Assembly: GCF_002305875.1 (NCBI RefSeq)
Contig: NZ_CP022098.1
Coordinates: 744,001-808,000, forward strand
Source: Cystobacter fuscus
GTDB taxonomy: Bacteria; Myxococcota; Myxococcia; Myxococcales; Myxococcaceae
DNA: 64,000 bases
Direction of reading: 5' to 3'
The notes beneath the pieces were generated by a model. It was not told the DNA's origin. It was given only the letters and a program-made list of their open reading frames with translations, and did no database searches. A program made the position numbers and the translations under genes. Shown piece after piece: positions 19,240-27,327 of this stretch (its first letter is position 1; every line of letters starts with the position of its first letter).

Positions 19240-20328
19240 TCACACCTCGCTCAGCGCCAGTGCCATGAGCTTCTTGAGATTGTCCGCCGCCAGCTCGTCG
19301 CACGCGCTCTCGATGTGCTGCTTCACCGTGTTGACCTTGATCTTCAGATGCTCGGCGATGGTCGCGTAGTCCCAGAAGCGGAAGGCCAGGGATACCACCT
19401 CCGCCTCTCGGTTCGAGATTCTGCCGCGCCAGCTCTCGGGCAGGGGGATGAAGGACCGTTTCTCCTGGAGTTGCAGGAGCCAGGCGCGCTCCGAGTCCAG
19501 CACGGGCAGGGATTCGAAGCTCACCCTCAAGTCCTTGTCCGTGCCCTGCTTGAGCCACACCTCGGGCCCGTCATCGGGACCGCCCGCGCGCCGGGCCAAT
19601 GAGGCCAGCCGTGCCCGGAACTCCTCGGGAAGACGACCCCCGGCGAGCTCCGAGGGCGAAAACCATTCCGCCAACAGTGCCGTGGCCGACGGCGTGGGCG
19701 TCCAGTGCTCCAGGCGCGCGCCCTGCACGAGAATGAACGGTCCCTGGCGCGTGGCCACCTCGCGCAGGAGCGAGGCCTGGGATCGCGTCTGTGCATACGT
19801 CCGACAGTGACTGATGGCCCTTGCCAGCCGGGGCGTCAGCCACTGCATGCGCGCCTGATGACGGGTGGAGAAGGGCCTGCGCCGGGCGCTGTAGAGCGTC
19901 ACGCCGCCATGCCACTCGGGGCTCACCCAGAGCGACACCGACATGCAGTGCTCGATGGGCTGGCCGAGTTCGCGCAAGCGCTCGTACATGGGATTACGGA
20001 TCAGCTGGGCACGCGGAATCATCTGCGAGTCCCGGAGGACCGTGTTGGGAGCGCGCGTCGTGCTGGCCTGCACGAAGTCATACGGCGCCACTTCCTGGTA
20101 GTGATGGAAGAAAGAGGAATCCAACCCCGAGGGCATCCAGTCGTATCCGAGGGTCTCCCCCAGTGGTCGGGAGATACACAACGCCATGGCATCCATGGGA
20201 ATCAACCTGCCCAGCCCTTCCCGGGCGTTGGAGAACATCGTCTCGAGCTCCAAGGAGCTGTTGAGGTCGTCAGCGACGGAGAGGGCGAGGTCCAGTTCCG
20301 CCTCATTCAAGCCCGGCAATGAATCCAC
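19240..20328 (-). CDS. LuxR-family transcription regulator
   Basis: A 362-residue protein whose C-terminal 60 residues form a LuxR-type helix-turn-helix (SNREAEVVSLAF, YATIAEHLKIKVNTVKQHIES). The N-terminal 280 residues look like a GAF/PAS-type sensor without recognised ligand residues, and there is no receiver domain. GTG 20328 is chosen because CGGAGGAG lies seven bases before it; upstream in-frame codons overlap the divergent sigma promoter and look non-coding. It is transcribed away from the ECF sigma gene across a 265-bp gap. Whether it controls the defence locus is not shown. The gap holds the ECF-type element at 20457-20486 on the opposite strand. Confidence 0.82.
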   Translation of the reverse strand: MDSLPGLNEAELDLALSVADDLNSSLELETMFSNAREGLGRLIPMDAMALCISRPLGETLGYDWMPSGLDSSFFHHYQEVAPYDFVQASTTRAPNTVLRDSQMIPRAQLIRNPMYERLRELGQPIEHCMSVSLWVSPEWHGGVTLYSARRRPFSTRHQARMQWLTPRLARAISHCRTYAQTRSQASLLREVATRQGPFILVQGARLEHWTPTPSATALLAEWFSPSELAGGRLPEEFRARLASLARRAGGPDDGPEVWLKQGTDKDLRVSFESLPVLDSERAWLLQLQEKRSFIPLPESWRGRISNREAEVVSLAFRFWDYATIAEHLKIKVNTVKQHIESACDELAADNLKKLMALALSEV

Positions 20329-20456
20329 GAGGTGTCTCCTCCGGGGTTCACGGATCGTGACCCCATTTCCTCCCGGAGTATAGTGCCGAGCCCCTGGCTG
20401 GTGGCCACTTGGGCTGAGAGAGGACCCGGGCGACCCTTCAATCCTTCGAAAAATTC

Positions 20457-20486
20457 GAGGTAACAAATCCGGCGCTGCGCGTCCTG
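20457..20486 (+). promoter_or_regulatory. ECF-type promoter P1 of the sigma gene
   Basis: Box GAGGTAACAA (20457-20466), 12 bp, then GCGTCCTG (20479-20486). The GTAAC-to-CGTC spacing is 15 bp. The same two boxes at identical spacing recur at 24125 and 29569. GTAAC/CGTC boxes are typical -35/-10 elements of ECF sigma factors, so the sigma gene 108 bp downstream probably drives itself. Confidence 0.82.
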
Positions 20487-20593
20487 AATGGAACCGAGCG
20501 CGCCATGACCCTTCTTTCTGCTCCCACATTCCTCCGCGGTAACGCCCTGACAGGCCGCCAGCGTCTGATGCGTGCGATGCCCGAGGATTCCCC

Positions 20594-21196
20594 ATGAGCG
20601 AATCGTCCAACCTGGGAGATGATGGCGTCGTGTCCTCCAAGCCACGCTCCACACCCATGGATGTCGAGAAGGCTCAACGGCGTGCCGGAGAGTTCGCCGC
20701 GCGCTATCGGACGACGCTGCTGAATCGGGCCAGGAAATGGGGCCAGAACGAGCAGGACGCACAGGATCTGGTCCAGGAGACGCTCAAGCGTTTCATCGAC
20801 ACCTTTGGTTCCGTGGACTCATTGCCCAGTGAACGCAGTTGTGAGGCGTGGTTGTCCAATACCTTCACCCATCTCTTCACCACTCAATACCGGAAACAAA
20901 AGACCCAGCGGAAGGCCGTTCCGGAACTGCTCCATGCACGTGCCATCGAGGAGTCTTCCGTGGAGACGCTCCCCCCCGTGTACGACTCCATTACGGACGA
21001 GCAGATCCAGCAGGCCTTCGACGAGTTGACCCCCGACGCGCTCGCCACCCTCAAATTGGATGTCGAGGGCAAGACCGGCCGAGAGATCGCTGGGCTGTTG
21101 CGCATCCGGGAGGGAGCCGTGCGCAAACGACTGCACGACGCCCGAAAGAAACTGCGCAAGGTTCTTCAACGGTTCCTTCCCCCTGGGGACAACTGA
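20594..21196 (+). CDS. ECF-like RNA polymerase sigma factor
   Basis: A 200-residue sigma-70-family protein with only region 2 (about 30-100; QDAQDLVQETLKRFIDTF, WLSNTFTHLF) and region 4 (about 135-195; LKLDVEGKTGREIAGLLRI, GAVRKRLHDARKKLRKVL). This is the minimal plan of extracytoplasmic-function-type sigma factors. The next gene starts inside its stop codon (TGATG) and encodes a membrane anti-sigma protein, the usual pairing. Three matching ECF-type promoters in the next 9 kb, one of them upstream of this gene, make it the likely regulator of the CBASS operon and the SAVED-CHAT gene. The promoter recognition itself is inferred. Confidence 0.92.
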   Translation: MSESSNLGDDGVVSSKPRSTPMDVEKAQRRAGEFAARYRTTLLNRARKWGQNEQDAQDLVQETLKRFIDTFGSVDSLPSERSCEAWLSNTFTHLFTTQYRKQKTQRKAVPELLHARAIEESSVETLPPVYDSITDEQIQQAFDELTPDALATLKLDVEGKTGREIAGLLRIREGAVRKRLHDARKKLRKVLQRFLPPGDN

Positions 21197-24126
21197 TGGC
21201 CCGTCCTTGTGATGACGTCGAGCTATTCATGGAGGGGGAGCTTCCTCCTGAACGGGCCGAGCTGTTCCGGCAACACCTGCCGGACTGCGCCCGTTGCCAG
21301 CGGGAACTCGCCAACTTCCTGCAACTCGAACTGCTGACGAAACGCCATCTGGAGATGGACGAGGGACGGGCCGAGGCCCAACCCACTCCGTGGCGCGTTC
21401 CGCGTTGGCTGCCGCCCTTCGCAGGGGCTGCCCTCATGCTCGTGCTCCTGGTGGTGGCCGGGCGCTTCGTGTACCCGCGTGTCGTGGCTCCCACCGAGGA
21501 CGTCTGGCTCACCGCCACGACGGAACGGTTGTTGCCCGCGCGCTTGAGCCACCCCAAGGCCAGCAACTACCGGCCCCTGCGCGACAGGCTCATGGGCCCG
21601 AGGGAGAAGCTCGAGGCGCTTCCCTACTCCGCTCTGGATGAACTCCGGAGGAATGACCCATGGGGAGAGGCAACGGCCTTCCTGGTGCGCAATGAGCCGG
21701 GAGCGGTGCAGCGGACCTTGCAGATCCTCGAATCCCTCGGGTCGTCACCCGAACTGGACAGCGACCGTGCCGCGGCCCTGCTGCTCGACAACGAGTTCGA
21801 GAAGGCGCTCGTGGCGGCGGATGCGGCCCTGTCGGCACGTCCCGGTTACGCCCCTGCGCTTTGGAACCGGGGACTGGCCTTGATGGAACTGGGTCTGCCC
21901 TGGTTCGCGGCCCAGAGCTTCGAGGAGGTGGCCAGCCAGCAGGAGCCAGGCTGGGCGGAGGAAGCCCGCGACAGGGCCCGGCACCTGCGCGAGCAGGAAG
22001 CGGAGCGCCAGTCCCGATGGAAGGACGTCCAGACGGACGGCGACGAACTCACTCGTCCTGGCCTTCATGCGCTCTCCTCGGACTTCAGCCAGGCGCCGAG
22101 CGCGCGACTCCACTTCTATATCGCCGTATGGAGCGCGCCCTCTCGCGATCGCGTCCTGGAGCTGTTGCCCCTCGCCCGGGAACTGGACGTCAGGGCCACG
22201 GGCCACGTGTTGGAGGACTACGTCCAGCGCGTGTCGAAGTCGGACTTCACCCGGAGGGAACGGCTCGTCCAGGAGTACGTGGCACTCAAGGGCACACGGC
22301 CTGCCGTCCAGGAACAGGAGAAGTTGATCGCGAGCTTGCGAGGCTCGTCCGGGAACGAAGACCTGTTGCTGGGCGTGCTCCTCCGGCTCGAGGAGACGGC
22401 GCGCCATCTGGATGCGTTCGCGGAGGCGGTGAAGATGCTCGAGGACCCCTGGTTCGACCTGCTCGTGGAGCAGGAGCGGGGGAAGGCCGAAAAGGCGGCG
22501 GGACACTTCGATCGGGCGGCCCGCACGCTCCGGGAGGCCCATGCCAGGTGCCCATCGCCAGGGCTCGAGTACCGGTGCATGTGGCTGGAACTCGAGCTGT
22601 CGAGCCTGTTCCTCCAACGTATCCAGCCGGAGGAGGCCCGCGAGTACGCCACGCGCGGATGGGAGACAGCACGGGCGCACAATGAGTGGTGGCTGGAGGG
22701 GAGCCTGCTGTGGAATCTGGCGCAGGTCTCCCGCTATGTGAACGACGCGCCCCTGGCGCGCGCCCGCTATGGGGAGTTCCTCGCGAGAGACTCCGACAAA
22801 CCAGACGTCCTGCGCCGGGTCCACCAACACCTCGCGGAGGTCGCCTTCCACGAGCTGCGAGTAGAGGAAGCCCGGCGGGAACTCAACGCCGCGCTCGCCA
22901 CGGGACAGCCCCTGTCCTTCAATGGTGCTTTCGCCCTGGCGGACCTCTCACGTTTGAGTCCCGCGCCCACGGACGAAGCCCAGTTGGAGGCCGCGTTGGA
23001 GAAGGCCCAGCCCGGTCTGACTCCGGGCGAACGTGTGATCGCCACGCATGTGCGTGGACGATTCTTCATCGAGCGCGATCCGGTCCGGGGTCACGAACTG
23101 CTCTGGCGAAGCATCGAGGAGTCCACCGACGCCGCCCTCCAGCAGGACCCCGCAGCCGCCAGAGCGAGGACCTACAGCTATACCTCGCTGCTCATGGACG
23201 CGGGGCGCCACGCCGCCTTCGCGCAGGCGCTGGAGTGGATGGAGCGGGAACGGGGATTGGCGCTGCCACGCACGTGCGTGTTGACGGCCAGCGCGGATTC
23301 GGAGCGGACCTTGCTCATCGCCCGGGGAGCGGGGGGCGAAGTGGTGGGTCACTTCGATGATTCCCGGCGTCAGCCCCTGCCGATGGATTTGATTGGGGTG
23401 GTTCCCGAGACACTCCTGACCTCCCTGCGCGTCTGTCCCCAGGTGGAAGTGCTCGCGAGGCCGCCTCTTCATGGCCGGCCCGGGCTGCTGCCGCTCGACA
23501 TGGCGTGGAGCTACCTGACGAGGACGACACCCGACCAGACTCCGCCTCCCACCCGGGGACGCCATCTGGCGGTCCACGCCGTGGAGACGCCTCGCGAGTA
23601 CCACCTGCCGAGGCTCAACCCGTGGGTGCCTTCTTTCGCCTCTGGAGAAGTCCGACTGGAATTGACGGGCACCGAGGCGACGCCCGAAAGGGTCCTCGGA
23701 GAGATGCGGGGGGCCACGGAGATCGATCTCATGGTCCATGGCAAAGACAATGGTTCGTTGGATACCTCCTCGCTGGTGCTCGCCCAGGGCAGGGAGGGAG
23801 CGGAGCTGCGAGCAAGGGATGTGCGTGCCGCGACACTGAGCGGCTCGCCCTTTGTCGTACTGGCCGCTTGCCGTGCGGCGGCCACGGCCTATTCCACTCA
23901 AGAGCCGCTGAGCCTCCCAGCGGCCTTCATGAAGGCGGGAGCGCGGGGGGTCCTCGCCGCCACGGAAGAGATTCCCGACCGGGCGGCCATGGCCGTGTTC
24001 ACATCCATTCGCGAGCGCATCCGCCAGGGGGCCCCTCCGTCCGTCGCCCTTCGCGACGAGCGCCTGCGCTGGCGTCAGGAGCATCCTGGCTCGACGTGGC
24101 TCGACAGCGTGTTGCTCTTCGAATGA
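21196..24126 (+). CDS. Anti-sigma factor fused to TPR and CHAT protease domains
   Basis: A 976-residue membrane protein. Residues 1-45 form a zinc-binding anti-sigma domain with H-x3-C-x2-C (His27, Cys31, Cys34). A single transmembrane helix spans about 74-92. The long region 100-750 is helical with TPR-like repeats (for example AALLLDNEFEKALVAADAAL and APALWNRGLALMELG). The C-terminal 200 residues are a CHAT caspase-like domain with the catalytic pair His848 (LMVHGK) and Cys892 (VLAACRAA). ATG 21196 overlaps the sigma stop. Anti-sigma proteins are normally inactivated by proteolysis; here a protease domain is built in, on the other side of the membrane from the sigma-binding domain if the topology is as predicted. 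It may cleave itself or be cleaved by the caspase-like protease encoded downstream. The activation route is inference. Confidence 0.85.
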   Translation: MARPCDDVELFMEGELPPERAELFRQHLPDCARCQRELANFLQLELLTKRHLEMDEGRAEAQPTPWRVPRWLPPFAGAALMLVLLVVAGRFVYPRVVAPTEDVWLTATTERLLPARLSHPKASNYRPLRDRLMGPREKLEALPYSALDELRRNDPWGEATAFLVRNEPGAVQRTLQILESLGSSPELDSDRAAALLLDNEFEKALVAADAALSARPGYAPALWNRGLALMELGLPWFAAQSFEEVASQQEPGWAEEARDRARHLREQEAERQSRWKDVQTDGDELTRPGLHALSSDFSQAPSARLHFYIAVWSAPSRDRVLELLPLARELDVRATGHVLEDYVQRVSKSDFTRRERLVQEYVALKGTRPAVQEQEKLIASLRGSSGNEDLLLGVLLRLEETARHLDAFAEAVKMLEDPWFDLLVEQERGKAEKAAGHFDRAARTLREAHARCPSPGLEYRCMWLELELSSLFLQRIQPEEAREYATRGWETARAHNEWWLEGSLLWNLAQVSRYVNDAPLARARYGEFLARDSDKPDVLRRVHQHLAEVAFHELRVEEARRELNAALATGQPLSFNGAFALADLSRLSPAPTDEAQLEAALEKAQPGLTPGERVIATHVRGRFFIERDPVRGHELLWRSIEESTDAALQQDPAAARARTYSYTSLLMDAGRHAAFAQALEWMERERGLALPRTCVLTASADSERTLLIARGAGGEVVGHFDDSRRQPLPMDLIGVVPETLLTSLRVCPQVEVLARPPLHGRPGLLPLDMAWSYLTRTTPDQTPPPTRGRHLAVHAVETPREYHLPRLNPWVPSFASGEVRLELTGTEATPERVLGEMRGATEIDLMVHGKDNGSLDTSSLVLAQGREGAELRARDVRAATLSGSPFVVLAACRAAATAYSTQEPLSLPAAFMKAGARGVLAATEEIPDRAAMAVFTSIRERIRQGAPPSVALRDERLRWRQEHPGSTWLDSVLLFE

Positions 24127-24154
24127 GGTAACAAACGGCGTCGTCCGCGTCTTG
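24125..24154 (+). promoter_or_regulatory. ECF-type promoter P2 of the CBASS operon
   Basis: GAGGTAACAA (24125-24134), 12 bp, GCGTCTTG (24147-24154), with the same 15-bp GTAAC-CGTC spacing as P1 and P3. It starts inside the stop codon of the anti-sigma/CHAT gene. Transcription should begin near 24160, which argues against a start codon at 24152 for the next gene and for TTG 24200. Confidence 0.82.
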
Positions 24155-24199
24155 AGAGCGGGTTGTCACGCATCACCGCCTCCAGGACCGGAGCCTCTC

Positions 24200-24850
24200 T
24201 TGAGCCCATCGACGCCGCCCTTCCACGACCTCGAGTTTCCCAATGACGTGCCCCTCTGGCCCTCGAATGACACGGCTACCCGCCGCGTGTTCTTGATGCC
24301 AGCTCCCGATCCTTCCCTGTTCGTGGCCTTCGGCGTTCTCGGGGCCTCCGCGGAGGTGAGCTTCGTTGCCCGGGGCTCGCTTCTGGAGAACCTGGGGTTC
24401 TTCATCGAGCGGATGCTGCGTGAGAGCGCACGGGTGGGACTGTACGCCCTGCCACCGGTCCCAAGGGAGCTGATCGAGAAGTACGGTGCTCCGCCGCCCT
24501 TCGAGGGCCACGAGTTCGAGGCTCCCCCGAAGCCGCCCGTGGCTGGATTGGCATCGGACCGGGTCCAGGCCTATCCGGCGCGGGGAAGCGCCCCCTTGTG
24601 GGCCCAGGGAGGATCCGCCGCGCGACGCGCCATCCTCGTCCCCGTGCGCGACCCGTCCGGATTCCTGGTGCTTGGACTCCACGGGTCCCCACCCACGGTG
24701 CTCTTCGCGCTCAAGGGAAGCGTGACGGAGGACCTGCCGCGACTCCTCGCGCGCCTGCGACGGGAGGACTGTCACGTGGAGTTGTTCGCCGTCCCCCCAC
24801 TGCCCGAAAGCGTCGTGGGCGAGTACCTCTTTCTTCCTCCCGCTCCTTGA
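24200..24850 (+). CDS. Internally duplicated protein of unknown function in CBASS operon
   Basis: A 216-residue protein, first gene of the CBASS operon. It is built of two similar halves, about residues 20-95 and 130-205. Each has LW-x-(N/A) followed by RR, a hydrophobic strand with DPS (PAPDPSLFVAFG; PVRDPSGFLVLG), a second strand with GS (VARGSLLENL; ALKGSVTEDL), a helix, and a closing strand with PP (LYALPPVPRELIEKY; LFAVPPLPESVVGEY). This is a clear internal duplication of an alpha/beta unit. No known family is recognised. TTG 24200 is preferred, with GGAG nine bases upstream. A role as regulator, inhibitor or substrate of the neighbouring proteases is a guess from position only. Confidence 0.7.
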   Translation: MSPSTPPFHDLEFPNDVPLWPSNDTATRRVFLMPAPDPSLFVAFGVLGASAEVSFVARGSLLENLGFFIERMLRESARVGLYALPPVPRELIEKYGAPPPFEGHEFEAPPKPPVAGLASDRVQAYPARGSAPLWAQGGSAARRAILVPVRDPSGFLVLGLHGSPPTVLFALKGSVTEDLPRLLARLRREDCHVELFAVPPLPESVVGEYLFLPPAP

Positions 24851-24854
24851 CGTC

Positions 24855-26261
24855 ATGCCCATCGAATTGTTGCTGGCCCGACTCGAGGATGGGCAGCCCG
24901 TGTTGCCCGGAGGAATCGAGGACGAGGCCCTGGCGGAACTACCGATCGCGCCGCTGGAGCCTCCCTCGCGGCTATGGGACTCGAGCGGCGGGCTCGATGA
25001 CCTCGCGCGCCAGCGTTGGGGGCTGGTGATTCCACAAGGGCCGGAGGGCGAGCGGTTGCTTTCGCTCGTGGCTCCGCTGCGCGCGGCACGGGAGGCCCAG
25101 CAAGGCGCTCCCGCACGGGTCTATGTGGTCCCCACCGGGCTGGACGCCGGGGGCGCCTCGCGTTGGAAGAAGCAGGTCTTCCGGCATGATGACGTGCCCG
25201 AGGAAGAGCGTCCCCGCTACCTGCTGGTGCTCGGAGACCTGGACCTCGTGTCGCTCGAGCTACAGCAGGCCCTGTCCACGGATGCCTTCGTCGGCCGACT
25301 GGCATTCGCCTCGGACGTGGGCTACGCGAACTATGTCTCCAAAGTCCTGCGTTGGGAGGGAGCGGCCGCCTGCGAAACCCGCACGCGCCTGCTCTTCTAC
25401 ACCGCGAGGGATGACTCCTCCGCGACCAGGCTGGGGCATCGGGAACTGGTGGAGCCCTGCCTGGACACATTCCGGCGGCGGCAGCAGGCGGGCGCATTGA
25501 AAGGGGTTGAAGCGCGGGAACTGCGCTACGAGCCGGAGGCGCCTGAACGACACCTCCTGGAGGCCGCCGCGGAACCCGGCCCGGCGGTCCTGTTGTCCGT
25601 GAGTCACGGGGCATGCTTGCCCGAAGGCGAGGCGCATGCGTCCGCACGGCGTAGCGGCCAGGGGGCACTGATCCTCTCGCGCCGACGGCGACTGGAGGGC
25701 GCGGACCTCGCCACCGGCCCCTTCCTGGCCGGGGGGATGTGGTTCTGCTTCGCGTGCTTCAGCGCGGGGACGCCGGCGCGCGGTCTCTACACTCCCTTCC
25801 TGCGCCGGCTGGCGACCCGGGGCTCGGATTATCAGCGAGTCCTGTCGTGGCTGGCGACCCGGGGCGAGGAGCGGCCCTTCATCGCCGCGCTACCCCAGGC
25901 GGCGCTGGCCAACCCCGAGGGTCCGCTCGCGGTGATGGGACACGTGGACCTCGCCTGGTCCTGCGGTTTCATCGATCGGGGCCAGCGCACGTCCTCGCGC
26001 TTCTGGAGTGTGCTGAGGGCGCTCGCGCTCGGCCATCGCGCCGGGAACGCCATGCGCGCGCTCCTGGACTTCTTCAACGACGCCAACATGGAGCTGACGG
26101 CCCGGCACGCCCAGGACGCGCTGAGGGGCAGCGAGCGCCCGTCCATGGACGCCGCAGCTCATGCCTACCTGTGGCTGCAACGGCAAGACCTCATGGCCTA
26201 CGTGCTGCTGGGAGATCCCGCGGCGCGGCTGCCCCATCCCCCATCCACCGAGGAGGCCTGA
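24855..26261 (+). CDS. Stand-alone caspase-like (CHAT/C25-type) cysteine protease
   Basis: A 468-residue soluble protein starting four bases after the previous stop. The C-terminal half has the His/Cys dyad of clan CD proteases: His251 in a hydrophobic strand plus HG (LLSVSHGACLP) and Cys301 in GGMWFCFACFSAGTP, about 50 residues apart as in CHAT and gingipain-like folds. The N-terminal half (to about residue 235) has alternating strands and helices (LLVLGDLDLVSLELQQAL, YVSKVLRWEG) and may be a regulatory or pro-domain. It lies between the unknown protein and the CD-NTase. In Haliangium a SAVED-CHAT protease cleaves and activates a separate prokaryotic caspase; this protein is the obvious counterpart here. 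That relationship is inference from domain type and context. Confidence 0.8.
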   Translation: MPIELLLARLEDGQPVLPGGIEDEALAELPIAPLEPPSRLWDSSGGLDDLARQRWGLVIPQGPEGERLLSLVAPLRAAREAQQGAPARVYVVPTGLDAGGASRWKKQVFRHDDVPEEERPRYLLVLGDLDLVSLELQQALSTDAFVGRLAFASDVGYANYVSKVLRWEGAAACETRTRLLFYTARDDSSATRLGHRELVEPCLDTFRRRQQAGALKGVEARELRYEPEAPERHLLEAAAEPGPAVLLSVSHGACLPEGEAHASARRSGQGALILSRRRRLEGADLATGPFLAGGMWFCFACFSAGTPARGLYTPFLRRLATRGSDYQRVLSWLATRGEERPFIAALPQAALANPEGPLAVMGHVDLAWSCGFIDRGQRTSSRFWSVLRALALGHRAGNAMRALLDFFNDANMELTARHAQDALRGSERPSMDAAAHAYLWLQRQDLMAYVLLGDPAARLPHPPSTEEA

Positions 26262-26262
26262 C

Positions 26263-27327
26263 ATGGCCAACATCCAGAAGTATTTCGAGCAGTTCGACGA
26301 GGACATCCGGCTCAAACGGTTCGACGAGAACCAGATGCTGCGTGAGAAGCGAGATGCCATCCACCGTCGGCTGCGCGAGAAGTTCGAGGCGATGCGGCGA
26401 GCTGGAGCCGACATCCCCTCGTTCGAAACGTTCAATCAGGGCAGCTACCAGATGGGCACGGGCATCCAGCCCGCGGAGGGGGGAGAGTACGACATCGACG
26501 TGGGACTGCGCTTCAACTGTGATCAGACGAAATACTCGAATCCGGTCGCGTTGAAGCAAGTGGTGGCGGATGCCCTGGAAGGGCATACCTCCATTCCCAC
26601 GAGGATGCGGCGCTCTTGCGTCACGGTGTATTACAAGCAGAACGGTGAGCAGGCCTATCACGTCGATCTCGCCGTCTACGTCTACGCGCACGCGAACTCC
26701 TCGCGCCTCGTCATCGCCAAGGGCGAGCACGGCTCGGGCCTGGGCGATCGCAAATGGGAGGAGTCCAGTCCCCAGGAACTCTGCGACTGGGTGGAGAACC
26801 GGTTCTCCAACAAGGAAGAAGAAGCCCAGTTCCTGAGGGTGATCCGTGCCTTGAAGCGGTGGAAGACGGAGAAGTTCAAGACGGACGGGCAGAACGCGCC
26901 GTCGGGAATCGGCCTCACGGTGGCCGCGGGTCAGTGGTTCGTGCCGAGCATCAAACGCCCCTTTTCGGGCCCGATCGCCTTCGATGACCGCACGGCCATG
27001 CGGGCTTTCGTCGACCGGATGGTTCGGGAGTTCCATCTGGCGGGGCACAAGACGGACGGCTCTTCACTCTACAGGCTCGAGGTGCGGGTGCCCGTGGTTC
27101 CCCACGGTGACATCTTCGAGCGGATGACCTCGGGACAGATGTCGACTTTCCGCGACAGATTGATTCAACTCAGGGACCAGCTCGATGCGGTGGAACACGA
27201 GCTGGACCCCGTCGATGCGTGCACGCGGATGCTCAAGGAGTTTGGCGAGGCATTTCCCGTGCCCGACAAGAGCAAGACGGGAGCCGTGCGCGGCATCGCC
27301 ACGACCACGAGTGGCACGTCCGCTTGA
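26263..27327 (+). CDS. CBASS CD-NTase (cGAS/DncV-like nucleotidyltransferase)
   Basis: A 354-residue nucleotidyltransferase, the second-messenger synthase of CBASS. The helical spine (FDEDIRLKRFDENQ) precedes the Pol-beta-like core: Gly60-Ser61 (NQGSYQMGTG), Asp77 and Asp79 (GEYDIDVGL) and Asp135 (YHVDLAVYV) as the metal-binding triad. The C-terminal tail is short and flexible (ATTTSGTSA), as in type II CBASS, where Cap2 links the synthase's C-terminus to a target. It overlaps the E2-E1 gene. Because the effector has a SAVED domain, a cyclic trinucleotide product is likely, but nucleobase choice cannot be read from sequence. ATG 26263 is one base beyond the previous stop. Confidence 0.93.
   Translation: MANIQKYFEQFDEDIRLKRFDENQMLREKRDAIHRRLREKFEAMRRAGADIPSFETFNQGSYQMGTGIQPAEGGEYDIDVGLRFNCDQTKYSNPVALKQVVADALEGHTSIPTRMRRSCVTVYYKQNGEQAYHVDLAVYVYAHANSSRLVIAKGEHGSGLGDRKWEESSPQELCDWVENRFSNKEEEAQFLRVIRALKRWKTEKFKTDGQNAPSGIGLTVAAGQWFVPSIKRPFSGPIAFDDRTAMRAFVDRMVREFHLAGHKTDGSSLYRLEVRVPVVPHGDIFERMTSGQMSTFRDRLIQLRDQLDAVEHELDPVDACTRMLKEFGEAFPVPDKSKTGAVRGIATTTSGTSA

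Noticed and set aside
20539-20565. A fourth GTAAC/CGTC pair before the sigma gene
   Set aside because: The spacing is 18 bp, not 15, and the flanking GAGG and CYTG bases are missing.
24152-24199. Upstream TTG start for the duplicated protein gene
   Set aside because: It lies within the -10 part of promoter P2, so it would not be in the transcript.
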